This document shows positions 18,486 through 26,828 of a DNA stretch of 64,000 nucleotides, in pieces. The stretch is taken from assembly GCF_918698115.1 (NCBI RefSeq), contig NZ_CAKKLV010000022.1:17108-81107 (forward strand). Direction: 5' to 3'. The position numbers and the translations under genes were made by a program. The notes under the pieces are model-generated. The model did no database searches and was not told the origin of the DNA. It saw nothing but the letters and a program-made list of their open reading frames with translations. Position 1 is the stretch's first letter, and every line of letters begins with the position of its first letter. Source of the DNA: Peribacillus sp. Bi96. GTDB taxonomy: Bacteria; Bacillota; Bacilli; Bacillales; DSM-1321.

Positions 18486-19584
18486 GACTTTCCCCATCAT
18501 GATACGCTTCAAGGCGCTTATCGAATTCTTCTTCCGTTTCACCCAATCGCATGACATGAATCGATTCAGGATCGAAATAAAGTCCTATTTCATCGCCGAC
18601 TGTCACCCTTTTAGTTGATTGGACAAGCCATTCATTTCCATCATGGTCATAGCAGCTTATTTCATAATGAACACCGCGAAATAGCTGAGAGTCCACCCGA
18701 ACTTGCAGCTTACCGCGATTCGTGGAAGTAATCTGTAAATCTTCCGGACGGATGACGATATCAACAGCTTCATTACTGTTCAAACCTTGGTCGACACATT
18801 CGAACTGCCTTCCGACGAATTCCACTAGGTAATCCTCAATCATTTTTCCTTTAACGATATTCGACTCACCAATGAAATCGGCAACGAACCGATTAAGCGG
18901 TTCATCATATATATCCGTTGGAGTTCCGCTCTGCTGAATTTTCCCTTTGTTAAGAACAAAAATCTCATCAGACATCGCTAATGCTTCCTCTTGGTCATGA
19001 GTGACGAAGATAAAGGTAATGCCCAGCCTTTGTTGCAGTTCCCGCAATTCATATTGCATTTCCGTACGCAATTTCAAATCAAGGGCAGATAGTGGTTCAT
19101 CTAGAAGGATGACCTCCGGTTCATTAACGATTGCCCTGGCAATCGCTACCCTTTGTCGTTGTCCGCCAGACATTTCCCTGATCTCCCGTTTTTCATAGCC
19201 ATCCAAATTAACAAAGCTTAGAGCTTCCTTCACCTTTTTTTCCACTTCCGGATTTTTCATTTTCTTGATCCGAAGACCGAATGCTACATTTTCAAACACA
19301 TTTAAATGCGGAAAAAGGGCATAATCTTGAAAAACCGTATTAACTTGCCTTTTATTGGCTGGTACATCATTGATCTTTTTTCCTTCAAAATAAATATCCC
19401 CTTTGGATGCTTCCGTAAATCCGGCAATCAAACGAAGGATCGTTGTCTTCCCACAGCCGGAAGGACCCAAGAGCGTATAGAACTTACCTTTCTCGATTTC
19501 AAAACTAACGTTATCGAGAACGACCGTATCATCATCAAAGTGCTTCGTCACTTGTTCGAAGCGTATTATATTCTCGTTTGCCAT
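18475..19584 (-). CDS. potA: spermidine/putrescine ABC transporter ATPase
   Basis: The cytosolic energy subunit of polyamine import. Walker [10 protein letters not shown] at residues 40-48, Q-loop in [10 protein letters not shown], signature MSGGQ at 138-142, Walker B VILLDEP at 158-164, H-loop [10 protein letters not shown]-terminal TOBE domain (about 240-355) marks the PotA/MalK group. It is the first gene of potABCD, 71 bases after the XRE-cupin regulator on the same strand. A weak hairpin in that gap (about 19627-19645) may limit readthrough. Confidence 0.93.
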   Translation of the reverse strand: MANENIIRFEQVTKHFDDDTVVLDNVSFEIEKGKFYTLLGPSGCGKTTILRLIAGFTEASKGDIYFEGKKINDVPANKRQVNTVFQDYALFPHLNVFENVAFGLRIKKMKNPEVEKKVKEALSFVNLDGYEKREIREMSGGQRQRVAIARAIVNEPEVILLDEPLSALDLKLRTEMQYELRELQQRLGITFIFVTHDQEEALAMSDEIFVLNKGKIQQSGTPTDIYDEPLNRFVADFIGESNIVKGKMIEDYLVEFVGRQFECVDQGLNSNEAVDIVIRPEDLQITSTNRGKLQVRVDSQLFRGVHYEISCYDHDGNEWLVQSTKRVTVGDEIGLYFDPESIHVMRLGETEEEFDKRLEAYHDGESHEE

Positions 19585-19655
19585 AATAGCTACTTCCCTC
19601 TTTCCTTACTTCATCTATCTTTACCATAAACAAACGGTTGCCGTTGTTTTGAATT

Positions 19656-20198
19656 CTATAGGTATGATTCCGTCACAACGAGCAATAACTCGGATGGACC
19701 TTCAAAATCATTGATGATTTGATGTTCATCGGAAGCATGAAAATAAATGGATTCCCCTGCATTGACGAAATAAGTATGTATACCAAGTTTCACAATGACC
19801 CTACCTTTTAATACATAACCGAATGTTTCCGACAAGGATGGTTCGAATTGTTTGAACTCCCCTTTTTCCTGAAGAGTCAGGCGAATTGGTTCCATTTCCT
19901 TCTCATTCGATTCAGGTACAAGCCATTGAATTTGATAGCCTCGTTCCTCATCGATGAAAAAGGTTTGTTCTTCTTCTTCATAGACCACTTTTTGGACCTG
20001 ATCCTCTTCATCGAAAAACTGCTTCGGCTTGCAGCCGAGTACCTCTAGAATATTGAAAAGCGTTTCAATTGATGGGGAGCTTAAGTCTCTTTCCATTTGT
20101 GAGATATATCCTTTGCTTAAATCCGTTCTTTCTCCCAACTCTTCCTGGGTCAATCCTTTTTTCAAGCGAAGATTCTTTATTTTCTTTCCTATTTGCAT
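19656..20198 (-). CDS. XRE-family regulator with cupin domain, likely regulator of pot
   Basis: 180 residues: an N-terminal HTH (about 6-60, with LTQEELGERTDLSKGYISQMER) and a C-terminal cupin ligand domain (about 100-178, with GYVLKGRVIVKLG and FHASDEHQIIND). This is the layout of PuuR-type polyamine regulators. Directly upstream of potABCD and on the same strand, it probably senses polyamines and controls the operon. GAGGG precedes the ATG. Confidence 0.85.
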   Translation of the reverse strand: MQIGKKIKNLRLKKGLTQEELGERTDLSKGYISQMERDLSSPSIETLFNILEVLGCKPKQFFDEEDQVQKVVYEEEEQTFFIDEERGYQIQWLVPESNEKEMEPIRLTLQEKGEFKQFEPSLSETFGYVLKGRVIVKLGIHTYFVNAGESIYFHASDEHQIINDFEGPSELLLVVTESYL

Positions 20199-20216
20199 CG
20201 TATTACCCTCAATTTT

Positions 20217-20233
20217 GTTTACTTATAGTAAAC
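20217..20233. promoter_or_regulatory. candidate operator of the XRE-cupin regulator
   Basis: A 17-base palindrome, GTTTACT-TAT-AGTAAAC, lies 19 bases before the regulator start. A second, partial copy with AGTAAAC and AGTTTA occurs at about 20258-20275. Paired sites before an HTH gene suggest autoregulation. Confidence 0.5.
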
Positions 20234-20340
20234 ATGCAGTAAAAAAAGTTTTGTATAAGTAAACTTTTAGTTTAATTTATCGAATATTATTATACAGGAA
20301 ATATAGGAAACTTCAAACGAATTCCCAGGATATCCAACAC

Positions 20341-20377
20341 AAAAAAAGAGGGCTGCCAACTGGCAGTCCCCCTTTTA
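20341..20377. terminator. intrinsic terminator of hemY
   Basis: A GC-rich stem (GGGCTGCC with GGCAGTCCC) between an A-run and a T-run lies just downstream of the hemY stop. Confidence 0.8.
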
Positions 20378-21760
20378 CAACTTCGCACAAATCTCTTGCG
20401 CTTTCTTTTCTCCATCTGCAATACAGTCCGGTATTCCGACACCATTGTATGAACAGCCCGCAAGTAAAACATTCGGATAGTTCTCGGAGATTTTAGCCTC
20501 CAGGGATTGAACGATTTTGGGATGCTTTATATGGTAGTTCGGCATATTTTCATGCCATCTCGTCACTTCACTCGTCATCGGAGTTCCAGTAATGCTCAAA
20601 CTATTTTTAATGTCGCCTAAAGCGACATTCATTAATTCCTGTTTTGTAAGGGACCGTAACCGTTCATATTCCGGGCTTGAGCTTTTATAAAAAAGCCTTA
20701 CTAAAAGCTGACTGTTTTCAGAAGTATGCTCCCATTTCCGGCTCGTCCAAGTACAGGCATTGCAGATCAAATCACTATTATCACCTGCAATGAAACCTGT
20801 CCCGTCATTAGGAAGCATGCTGTCCGGTATATCGAACCCAATGTAAACGCTAATCATGGAACTATCGATCAAGCCGTCAAAGTCCTCATCCAACTCACGA
20901 TCACCCAATAGTTTCTGGGCGCTGGTATGCGGCGTACTTAATACGATATAGTCCGTTTCCAGCTTTTCACCGTTTGCCAATGAAAGGATATACCCCTTAT
21001 CATTCTTTGTGATTTTTTCCGCCTGGACACCCTTTAAAATCTCCACCATATCAAGGCTTTCCACAATACGATCAATCAATGCTGATAAGCCATTTTTAAA
21101 CGAAAGGAACTTCTTATTTCCCTTGCTTTGGTATTTCTGCTTATTTTCCGATAGACCGCGTATGATACTGCCATATTCATTTTTATAATCCAGCATTTCC
21201 GGCAGTGTTTTAGCAATCGTCAATTCATTTAATTTCCCTGAATAAACACCCGAAAGGACAGGCGAAATCTGTTTTTGCACCAATTCCTTACCTAAGAAAC
21301 TTTCAAGAAATAAGCCGATTGAGTCATTCTTCGTAAACGTCTCGTTTTTCGTATAGAAATCCTTTAAGGCGTCTACCTTTCCTTGTGCAGATACCAGATC
21401 GCTGTTCGCCAAAGACTCAATGCTCATTGGAATTCCAAACAAGGCGTCTTCAGGGATTTTCTTCAGCATGCCATCCGTATGGATAAATGATTTTCCCGTC
21501 GCATTATAGACCACTTGATCCTCTAGATTCAATTCTTCAAGAAATGGTTTTATATTTTGTTTTCTGGCGACGATCGAATCGGCACCCGCTTCTATTTTAA
21601 ATGGACCGTCATGAACCGTCCTGATTTTACCGCCTAATTTCTCATTACCTTCTATTAATATTAATCGCACGGAAAGATTCTGTGCTTTAGCCGCTTTTTG
21701 TAAATAATACATGGTTGATAAGCCGGTAATGCCTCCGCCAACGACTACGACCGTTTTCAT
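20375..21760 (-). CDS. hemY: coproporphyrinogen/protoporphyrinogen oxidase
   Basis: Oxidises (copro)porphyrinogen to porphyrin with FAD in heme synthesis; in Firmicutes the enzyme of this family is the coproporphyrinogen III oxidase of the coproporphyrin-dependent route. The FAD-binding start VVVVGGGITGLSTMYYL (residues 4-20) and EGNEKLGGKIRT are clear, and the C-terminal LLAGCSYNGVGIPDCIADG is typical of HemY. I set the start at 21760, since GAGGTG lies 8 bases upstream. It stands alone here, not with hemE and hemH as in B. subtilis, so it may be a second copy. Confidence 0.9.
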   Translation of the reverse strand: MKTVVVVGGGITGLSTMYYLQKAAKAQNLSVRLILIEGNEKLGGKIRTVHDGPFKIEAGADSIVARKQNIKPFLEELNLEDQVVYNATGKSFIHTDGMLKKIPEDALFGIPMSIESLANSDLVSAQGKVDALKDFYTKNETFTKNDSIGLFLESFLGKELVQKQISPVLSGVYSGKLNELTIAKTLPEMLDYKNEYGSIIRGLSENKQKYQSKGNKKFLSFKNGLSALIDRIVESLDMVEILKGVQAEKITKNDKGYILSLANGEKLETDYIVLSTPHTSAQKLLGDRELDEDFDGLIDSSMISVYIGFDIPDSMLPNDGTGFIAGDNSDLICNACTWTSRKWEHTSENSQLLVRLFYKSSSPEYERLRSLTKQELMNVALGDIKNSLSITGTPMTSEVTRWHENMPNYHIKHPKIVQSLEAKISENYPNVLLAGCSYNGVGIPDCIADGEKKAQEICAKL

Positions 21761-22099
21761 TAGGACTACACCTCGATTAACGTAATTTTCATAAGTAAAG
21801 TGTACCATAAGGCAGCAGTATTATTAAAAGCTTCCCTCTAAATCAGCCAGTTTCCTAAAGCGACATGTAACAAATTGGACAAAGAAAAAGACCTTCCCCC
21901 TATCGAAAAGTCTACATGCCCTCATATATGATACTCCGTATTTCATTATTCCAAGGTAAAGCGTTAAGGCGATGGTCTCGATCTCCTGGTCCCATTCCAC
22001 CCAAGCACACTCCTTATTTATTCGATGCCTCCCCTAAGAATTCCTCCACTAACCTTAATAAGCGCCGCCGAATATATCGGCAGCGCTCTTTCATTATGT
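21761..22099. other. intergenic region with a weak hairpin
   Basis: No convincing gene. An imperfect hairpin at 22061-22087 (AGCGC and GCCGA arms, one mismatch) just downstream of the antiporter stop may be its terminator, although the T-run is weak. A 67-codon frame across it lacks a ribosome site and family features. Confidence 0.5.
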
Positions 22100-24148
22100 T
22101 CAATAGGTGTTTTCATTGATCGTTAGTGCTTCCCGCAAATTGATTTGCTGGCGAAGTATGTTGGCAACCTCACGGGGGATTTGTCGTTTTTCAAACATAT
22201 CCTGTACTTCGTCCCTTTCCGCCTGGATCGCTTTATAGAACAGCTCTCTTTCATATTCGGCCATTTTACTAGGGATACGGCCTCTATTTTCTCGTTTGCA
22301 TTTTAAAATCAGCACTTTATACTCTTCAATGATCATCGATGAAGTTGCATGATTTTCAGATATAATGCCTGCTTGTATCTCTTGGATGGCAGCTTTATAC
22401 ATCCGGATTTTAAGATCCCTGACTTTTTCCAATCTCTCAAGATTGATTTTTCTTATTTCACTTTTATTAGGGAAAAATAATTTAAAAACCCTCAGCATGC
22501 TTCTTCTGAAAAGCGTGACGGACCTGAAAAAACGGAACTTCAATCGATTTGTTACAGCACCTTCCATACGCTGGATGTATTCCTTGCATATATACGCCGT
22601 CTCCCGGTCCACTCTTTCATCCTTAATAAGTTTATCCAGGAATCTTTGCTCTGCTTCAAGGGCCTTAAAGCGAAGGACCTTCTCTTCTTCCCTTAATGCA
22701 GCTGGGTCTTTCTCTTGTTCTACATAGGACAATTCATTGATCTTGGTATAGTACCTCGAAATGATCGATAAGGCAGCTTCCCGGTTTTCATCTGTCATTT
22801 GGGACTCAACTACCCGAATAGCCGCTTGATGTGTGTGAATAGTCGCAGCTTTTGTTTTGTCAGCCTGCTTATCGATTACTTCCTCTTCTTCTGACCGTGC
22901 TATGATTGGCAGAAATACACTCGCAACAATCAAGGTCAGCAATATGACTCCTGCGGCAATGAAGATGATTAACGAACGCTCAGGAAAAGGACTTCCATCT
23001 GCCAACACATACGGAATCGAGAACGAACCCGCTAACGTTACAGCTCCGCGAACCCCGGAAATGGTTATGATTCCGGCTGCTTTGAAGTCTGGTTTTTGGG
23101 CGCCTACTTTTTTCGTGATCCAGCCAATCGACCAGGCAGCCGTAAGCCAAATGAATCGTAAAGCGAAGAGGAAAAGTGTAATGATCACGATATAAAGGAT
23201 CACTTGTCCATTATTGAAGGCCGGATCTTGAAAGATCGTTTTCGCAACGCTTGGGATTTGCAAGCCAAGCAAAACGAAGACTAGTCCATTCAATACATAT
23301 AAAATGACGGACCATGTACTCTTTGAGACGACCTGAAGTTCTATTGTTGGTGATATTTCCCGATCTCGTTCAATGGCATGGACAATTCCCCCAGCCACAA
23401 CCGCTAAAATCCCAGAAAGGTGGAAATGTTCCACAGCGAGGAAAATAATAAAAGGAGTTAGGATTTGGATCAGCATATGCATCGTGACGTCTTCCATCCC
23501 TAAGCGGCGAAGAAATACACGAAGCCTGATAATGATGAAAGCTATTATTGCTCCACCTACAAACCCGCCAATTGCAATCCATATGAAACTGAACGTAGCA
23601 TCCACTAAGGAGAAAACACCAGTGACTGTAGCTGCAACCGCAAACTTAAAGGCAACTAGACCTGAGGCATCATTCATTAGCCCTTCGCCTTCAAGAAGGT
23701 GCATGATGCTCTTAGGTAACTTAACTCGACTCGCCAAAGCGCTAACTGCCACTACATCCGTAGGTGACAAAATGGCCGCTAAAGCGAATGCAGCCGGCAA
23801 TGGAATCGAAGGAATCATCCAATTGATTAAGTACCCGCCTGACCAAACCGTAATGAATACCAGGCCTAATGCAAGCATGAGAATAGGTGCCCTCAACTTC
23901 CATAGTGCTGTGCGGGGTACATTTTTCCCATCATTGAATAAAAGGGGTGCGATGAACAACAGCAAAAACAGCTCTGTCTCCATCTCTACATGGATACCAA
24001 AAGGTAAAAGCGCCAATGTAACACCCAGTGCTATTTGTATTAATGGTACAGGTATAAAGGGTATAAAATGGTTAATTACATTAGACATTCCAATTAATAT
24101 TAGAAGGGCTAATATAACAAGAAAAAACTCCATACTAACATCTAACAT
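22100..24148 (-). CDS. Na+(K+)/H+ antiporter, CPA1/NhaP family (NhaK-like)
   Basis: Exchanges cytosolic Na+ or K+ for external H+. About 12 membrane segments occupy residues 1-415, with the ion-site motifs SPTDVVAVSAL, LEGEGLMNDASGLVAFKFA (a paired Asn-Asp) and GVRGAVTLAGSFSIP that define CPA1 proteins. A long, charged, helical cytosolic tail of about 260 residues follows, as in B. subtilis NhaK (YvgP), and probably regulates activity. Length 682. The ATG at 24148 directly abuts a GAGAGG site; the ATG five codons on (24133) is an alternative start. Confidence 0.9.
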   Translation of the reverse strand: MLDVSMEFFLVILALLILIGMSNVINHFIPFIPVPLIQIALGVTLALLPFGIHVEMETELFLLLFIAPLLFNDGKNVPRTALWKLRAPILMLALGLVFITVWSGGYLINWMIPSIPLPAAFALAAILSPTDVVAVSALASRVKLPKSIMHLLEGEGLMNDASGLVAFKFAVAATVTGVFSLVDATFSFIWIAIGGFVGGAIIAFIIIRLRVFLRRLGMEDVTMHMLIQILTPFIIFLAVEHFHLSGILAVVAGGIVHAIERDREISPTIELQVVSKSTWSVILYVLNGLVFVLLGLQIPSVAKTIFQDPAFNNGQVILYIVIITLFLFALRFIWLTAAWSIGWITKKVGAQKPDFKAAGIITISGVRGAVTLAGSFSIPYVLADGSPFPERSLIIFIAAGVILLTLIVASVFLPIIARSEEEEVIDKQADKTKAATIHTHQAAIRVVESQMTDENREAALSIISRYYTKINELSYVEQEKDPAALREEEKVLRFKALEAEQRFLDKLIKDERVDRETAYICKEYIQRMEGAVTNRLKFRFFRSVTLFRRSMLRVFKLFFPNKSEIRKINLERLEKVRDLKIRMYKAAIQEIQAGIISENHATSSMIIEEYKVLILKCKRENRGRIPSKMAEYERELFYKAIQAERDEVQDMFEKRQIPREVANILRQQINLREALTINENTY

Positions 24149-24499
24149 CCTCTCTCATCTATTTACATAACTATAAGCGTAACATATTTATACCCAACCA
24201 TTCATGTATTAACTATTCTTGCCTAGAATCCTCCTGATAATGATATCTTTTATAAACGCTTATAACTTTATGATAGCGTGTGAAGGAATGTCATAAGGAT
24301 GGGGGATTTGATCACGCCAGTCATGAGTGGAATCCTGCCCTCTTCCATGATGTTAACCTCCACAAAAAAAACTGATGAGGCGACATTGCCCTAATCAGCT
24401 TTTCCCACTTGTTTCAATGAGGATGGTCTTTTAGACTAACCACAAACAAGTTGGCTTATGTTCATTGCACACACTATGCTTGCTATCTTTCTGCAACAC
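24149..24499. other. intergenic region with a terminator-like hairpin
   Basis: AT-rich with no gene seen. A hairpin at about 24364-24403 (arms AAAACTGAT and ATCAGCTTTT, mismatched inner stem) lies between flanking A- and T-runs and probably ends the lipid kinase transcript. Confidence 0.5.
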
Positions 24500-25390
24500 T
24501 CATTTTGACCCCGGGACAAATAGACGAAGGTGTTTGTGCAGTACATTTGCCTGTAGAGGAAGAAGGAACCCTTCATCACCATCGATATTGACTGCAAGTT
24601 CCTCTGATGTGGATAAATGGAGCTTGGAAGTTTGAATATATTCAACTTCATCATGTCCCTTAATCTCCCCCCTCATTAAACTCGGAATGATCTTGACGAC
24701 AAGTGGAAGGGATAAATCTTTAATAATGAATGTATGCAGCTTTCCATCATTCACTTTTGCCTCTGGTGCAAGCTGCTCGAAACCGCCGACAGAGTTCGTC
24801 ATTGTGGCAATCAGTAAATGAGCCTCACCCAGCCACCTTCCCTGATCATGTTCAACCGTTAAAGGAAACGGATTCTTTTTAATAATTGCTTTTGCTCCTT
24901 CGATGATATATGCCATTGAGCCAAGACGGGTCTTTTGTTCAACGGAAACATTATAGGTAGCCTCGGCAATGCCACCGACTGCCAACACATTCATGAAGTA
25001 ATGATCATTGATCTTCCCTATGTCGGATTCCTTAATCTGCCTATCCTTTATTATCTCTATAGCTTCAATAGGATTCAGGGGTATACCCAAAGATCTAGCA
25101 AAGTCATTAACGGTCCCTAGTGGAACGATTCCGAAAATTGGCCGATGTTCCTGTTCTCCCAACCCATTCACAACCTCATTCACCGTTCCATCCCCACCCA
25201 TGGAAATGACAGCATCGAACCTTTCTGTACAAGCTTCATTAGCAAATTTCGTAGCATCTCCCTCTCCTTCAGTTTCACGAACGATCACTTGATCAAACAT
25301 ACCACCAAGCGCTTTTTTTGCATTCGGCAAAATCTTCGCTGCCTTTTCCTTACCTGAAGATGGATTAATGATAATCATCACTTTGGACAT
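24500..25390 (-). CDS. diacylglycerol/lipid kinase family protein
   Basis: An ATP-dependent lipid kinase of the DagK catalytic family (DgkB/YtlR/BmrU group). NPSSGK at residues 9-14, the nucleotide loop GGDGTVNE at 65-72 and PLGTVNDFARSLG at 90-102 are intact, as is the C-terminal NIDGDEG that positions catalytic residues. Length 296, with GGGAGG before the ATG. In Bacillus only DgkB recycles diacylglycerol from lipoteichoic acid synthesis; which paralogue this is cannot be settled here. Confidence 0.88.
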   Translation of the reverse strand: MSKVMIIINPSSGKEKAAKILPNAKKALGGMFDQVIVRETEGEGDATKFANEACTERFDAVISMGGDGTVNEVVNGLGEQEHRPIFGIVPLGTVNDFARSLGIPLNPIEAIEIIKDRQIKESDIGKINDHYFMNVLAVGGIAEATYNVSVEQKTRLGSMAYIIEGAKAIIKKNPFPLTVEHDQGRWLGEAHLLIATMTNSVGGFEQLAPEAKVNDGKLHTFIIKDLSLPLVVKIIPSLMRGEIKGHDEVEYIQTSKLHLSTSEELAVNIDGDEGFLLPLQANVLHKHLRLFVPGSK

Positions 25391-25870
25391 ACTCTACCTC
25401 CCATTAATGTACTTCTACTAGCAAGTTACCTCTTTCCTGAAGTACTAAAACCATACGGACACTTTTTTTGGTCGTTCGTATCGGCCAAGAGCTCTCATAT
25501 AATAGCTGCCGATTGCCGATTTTCTCAGACTTTTGAGCAACATGGAATGTGAAACAGGTAATCATGAACTTCAAAATCACCTGTTCCATATCTGTTACAT
25601 TAATTTCTTTTTTAATCGATTAAAAATTGCCTATCCATCTCATTCACTCTTTGTTTTTTTCCTTTACAACATGTATTTTTCTTTAATTATCTAATAATTG
25701 AGAAGAAAAAAAAGTTGACAATCCCCATCGCTATAGGGTTTTCAGACTTGTCATGAAATAAATTTTAAATTTTCTGTAAAATACCTATACAATTTCCAAA
25801 TTCGGGTATATACTGTATTATAACAACAGACAAACAATTTTATCTGTACTATAAAGAGGAGGAGCGAGAC
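25391..25870. other. AT-rich leader region of the YhfH array
   Basis: 480 bases without a credible gene. A minus-strand frame at 25404-25589 lacks a ribosome site and family features. The stretch just before the first mini-gene is AT-rich with several TATA-like hexamers (for example near 25815-25832), so the array promoter probably lies there, but I cannot assign one -35/-10 pair. Confidence 0.4.
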
Positions 25871-26005
25871 ATGCAAATAAATCAATCTGATTCATTAATA
25901 ATCAATTCATTTAAACATTGCCCAGAATGTGGTGAAACACATGTGGACCACTCAGATTCCTATCTGCTGGAATGCGATCGCTGCCTTTCTAAACGTGATG
26001 AATAA
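25871..26005 (+). CDS. YhfH-family small CxxC/CxxC protein, copy 1
   Basis: 44 residues ending in CPECGETHVDHSDSYLLECD and then RCLSKRDE. The two CxxC pairs 20 residues apart make a plausible zinc ribbon. AGAGGAGG lies upstream. First and most divergent at the N-terminus of five tandem copies. YhfH-type proteins are widespread in Bacillus and have no known function. Confidence 0.8.
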   Translation: MQINQSDSLIINSFKHCPECGETHVDHSDSYLLECDRCLSKRDE

Positions 26006-26050
26006 ATAGAAAACAAGAATTAATTAACGATTTAAAAGGAGGAAATGACT

Positions 26051-26188
26051 ATGCAAATGAAAAAATCCATTGAATTTTTCAACAATATCCCTGCTAAACA
26101 TTGCCCCGAGTGCGGTGACCATATTATTGAACACGCTGAATCTTACTTAATGGAATGTGACCGCTGCCTTTCCAAACGCGAAGACTAA
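26051..26188 (+). CDS. YhfH-family small CxxC/CxxC protein, copy 2
   Basis: 45 residues, from MQMKKSIEFFNNIPAKHC to RCLSKRED, with both CxxC pairs. AGGAGG precedes the ATG. The sequence is intermediate between copy 1 and copies 3-5, so the array grew stepwise. Confidence 0.8.
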   Translation: MQMKKSIEFFNNIPAKHCPECGDHIIEHAESYLMECDRCLSKRED

Positions 26189-26216
26189 TTAACCAAATCT
26201 TAAGGAGGAACTTACC

Positions 26217-26354
26217 ATGCAAACGAAAAACCCGTTGGAATTCTTCAGGAACCTGCCACCTAAACAATGTACGGAGTGCGGCACTCCTATCACTGAACAA
26301 GCTGAATCCTACCTTTTGGAATGTGATCACTGCCTTTCCAAACGCCAAGACTAA
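26217..26354 (+). CDS. YhfH-family small CxxC/CxxC protein, copy 3
   Basis: 45 residues, starting MQTKNPLEFFRNLPPKQC, with CTEC and CDHC pairs. TAAGGAGG lies upstream. It opens the 166-bp tandem unit repeated in copies 4 and 5. Confidence 0.8.
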   Translation: MQTKNPLEFFRNLPPKQCTECGTPITEQAESYLLECDHCLSKRQD

Positions 26355-26382
26355 TTACACCTAATCTTAAGGAGGAAACATT

Positions 26383-26520
26383 ATGCAAACGAAAAACCCA
26401 TTGGAATTTTTCAGGAACCTGCCACCTAAACAATGTACGGAGTGTAGCACTCCTATCACTGAACAAGCTGAATCTTACCTTTTGGAATGTGATCACTGCC
26501 TTTCCAAACGCCAAGACTAA
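26383..26520 (+). CDS. YhfH-family small CxxC/CxxC protein, copy 4
   Basis: 45 residues, nearly identical to copy 3; the Gly after the first CxxC is Ser here (CTECS). It starts exactly 166 bp after copy 3 and has the same ribosome site and spacer. Confidence 0.8.
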   Translation: MQTKNPLEFFRNLPPKQCTECSTPITEQAESYLLECDHCLSKRQD

Positions 26521-26548
26521 TTACACCTAATCTTAAGGAGGAAACACT

Positions 26549-26689
26549 ATGCAAACGAAAAACCCGTTGGAATTCTTCAGGAACCTGCCACCTAAACAAT
26601 GTACGGAGTGCGGCACTCATATCACTGAACAAGCTGAATCTTACCTTTTGGAATGTGATCACTGCCTTTCGAAAAAAGATGAATATTAA
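26549..26689 (+). CDS. YhfH-family small CxxC/CxxC protein, copy 5
   Basis: 46 residues. The start is identical to copies 3 and 4, and the end changes to CLSKKDEY. It begins 166 bp after copy 4. Its different tail suggests it kept the original 3' end of an ancestral gene while the inner copies were amplified. Confidence 0.8.
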   Translation: MQTKNPLEFFRNLPPKQCTECGTHITEQAESYLLECDHCLSKKDEY

Positions 26690-26695
26690 AAAAAG

Positions 26696-26740
26696 ATGCT
26701 GACATCAAAAAAGCTATAAAGGCCATTTTGATGTCAGCAT
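26696..26740 (+). terminator. hairpin ending the YhfH array
   Basis: Perfect 15-bp arms (ATGCTGACATCAAAA and its complement) with a 15-base loop follow the last stop by a few bases. There is no T-run, so it may stabilise the 3' end rather than terminate. Confidence 0.6.
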
Positions 26741-26828
26741 TATCCCTGTATTCACCAGTTTATTAAATTCCCTCTTCTTCCGTTCAAAAAAGGATGTCCT
26801 TGGGACGCCCTTGATTCACACTTATTTT

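Noticed and set aside
23373..24170. 265-codon plus-strand frame
   Set aside because: Antisense shadow of the Na+/H+ antiporter; low-complexity translation and no ribosome site.
25404..25589. 61-codon minus-strand frame after the lipid kinase
   Set aside because: No ribosome site and no recognisable product.
26124..26662. Three minus-strand frames in steps of 166 bases, or a CRISPR-like array
   Set aside because: They are antisense shadows of the tandem YhfH genes. The repeat unit is coding, with no short palindromic repeat and unique spacers.
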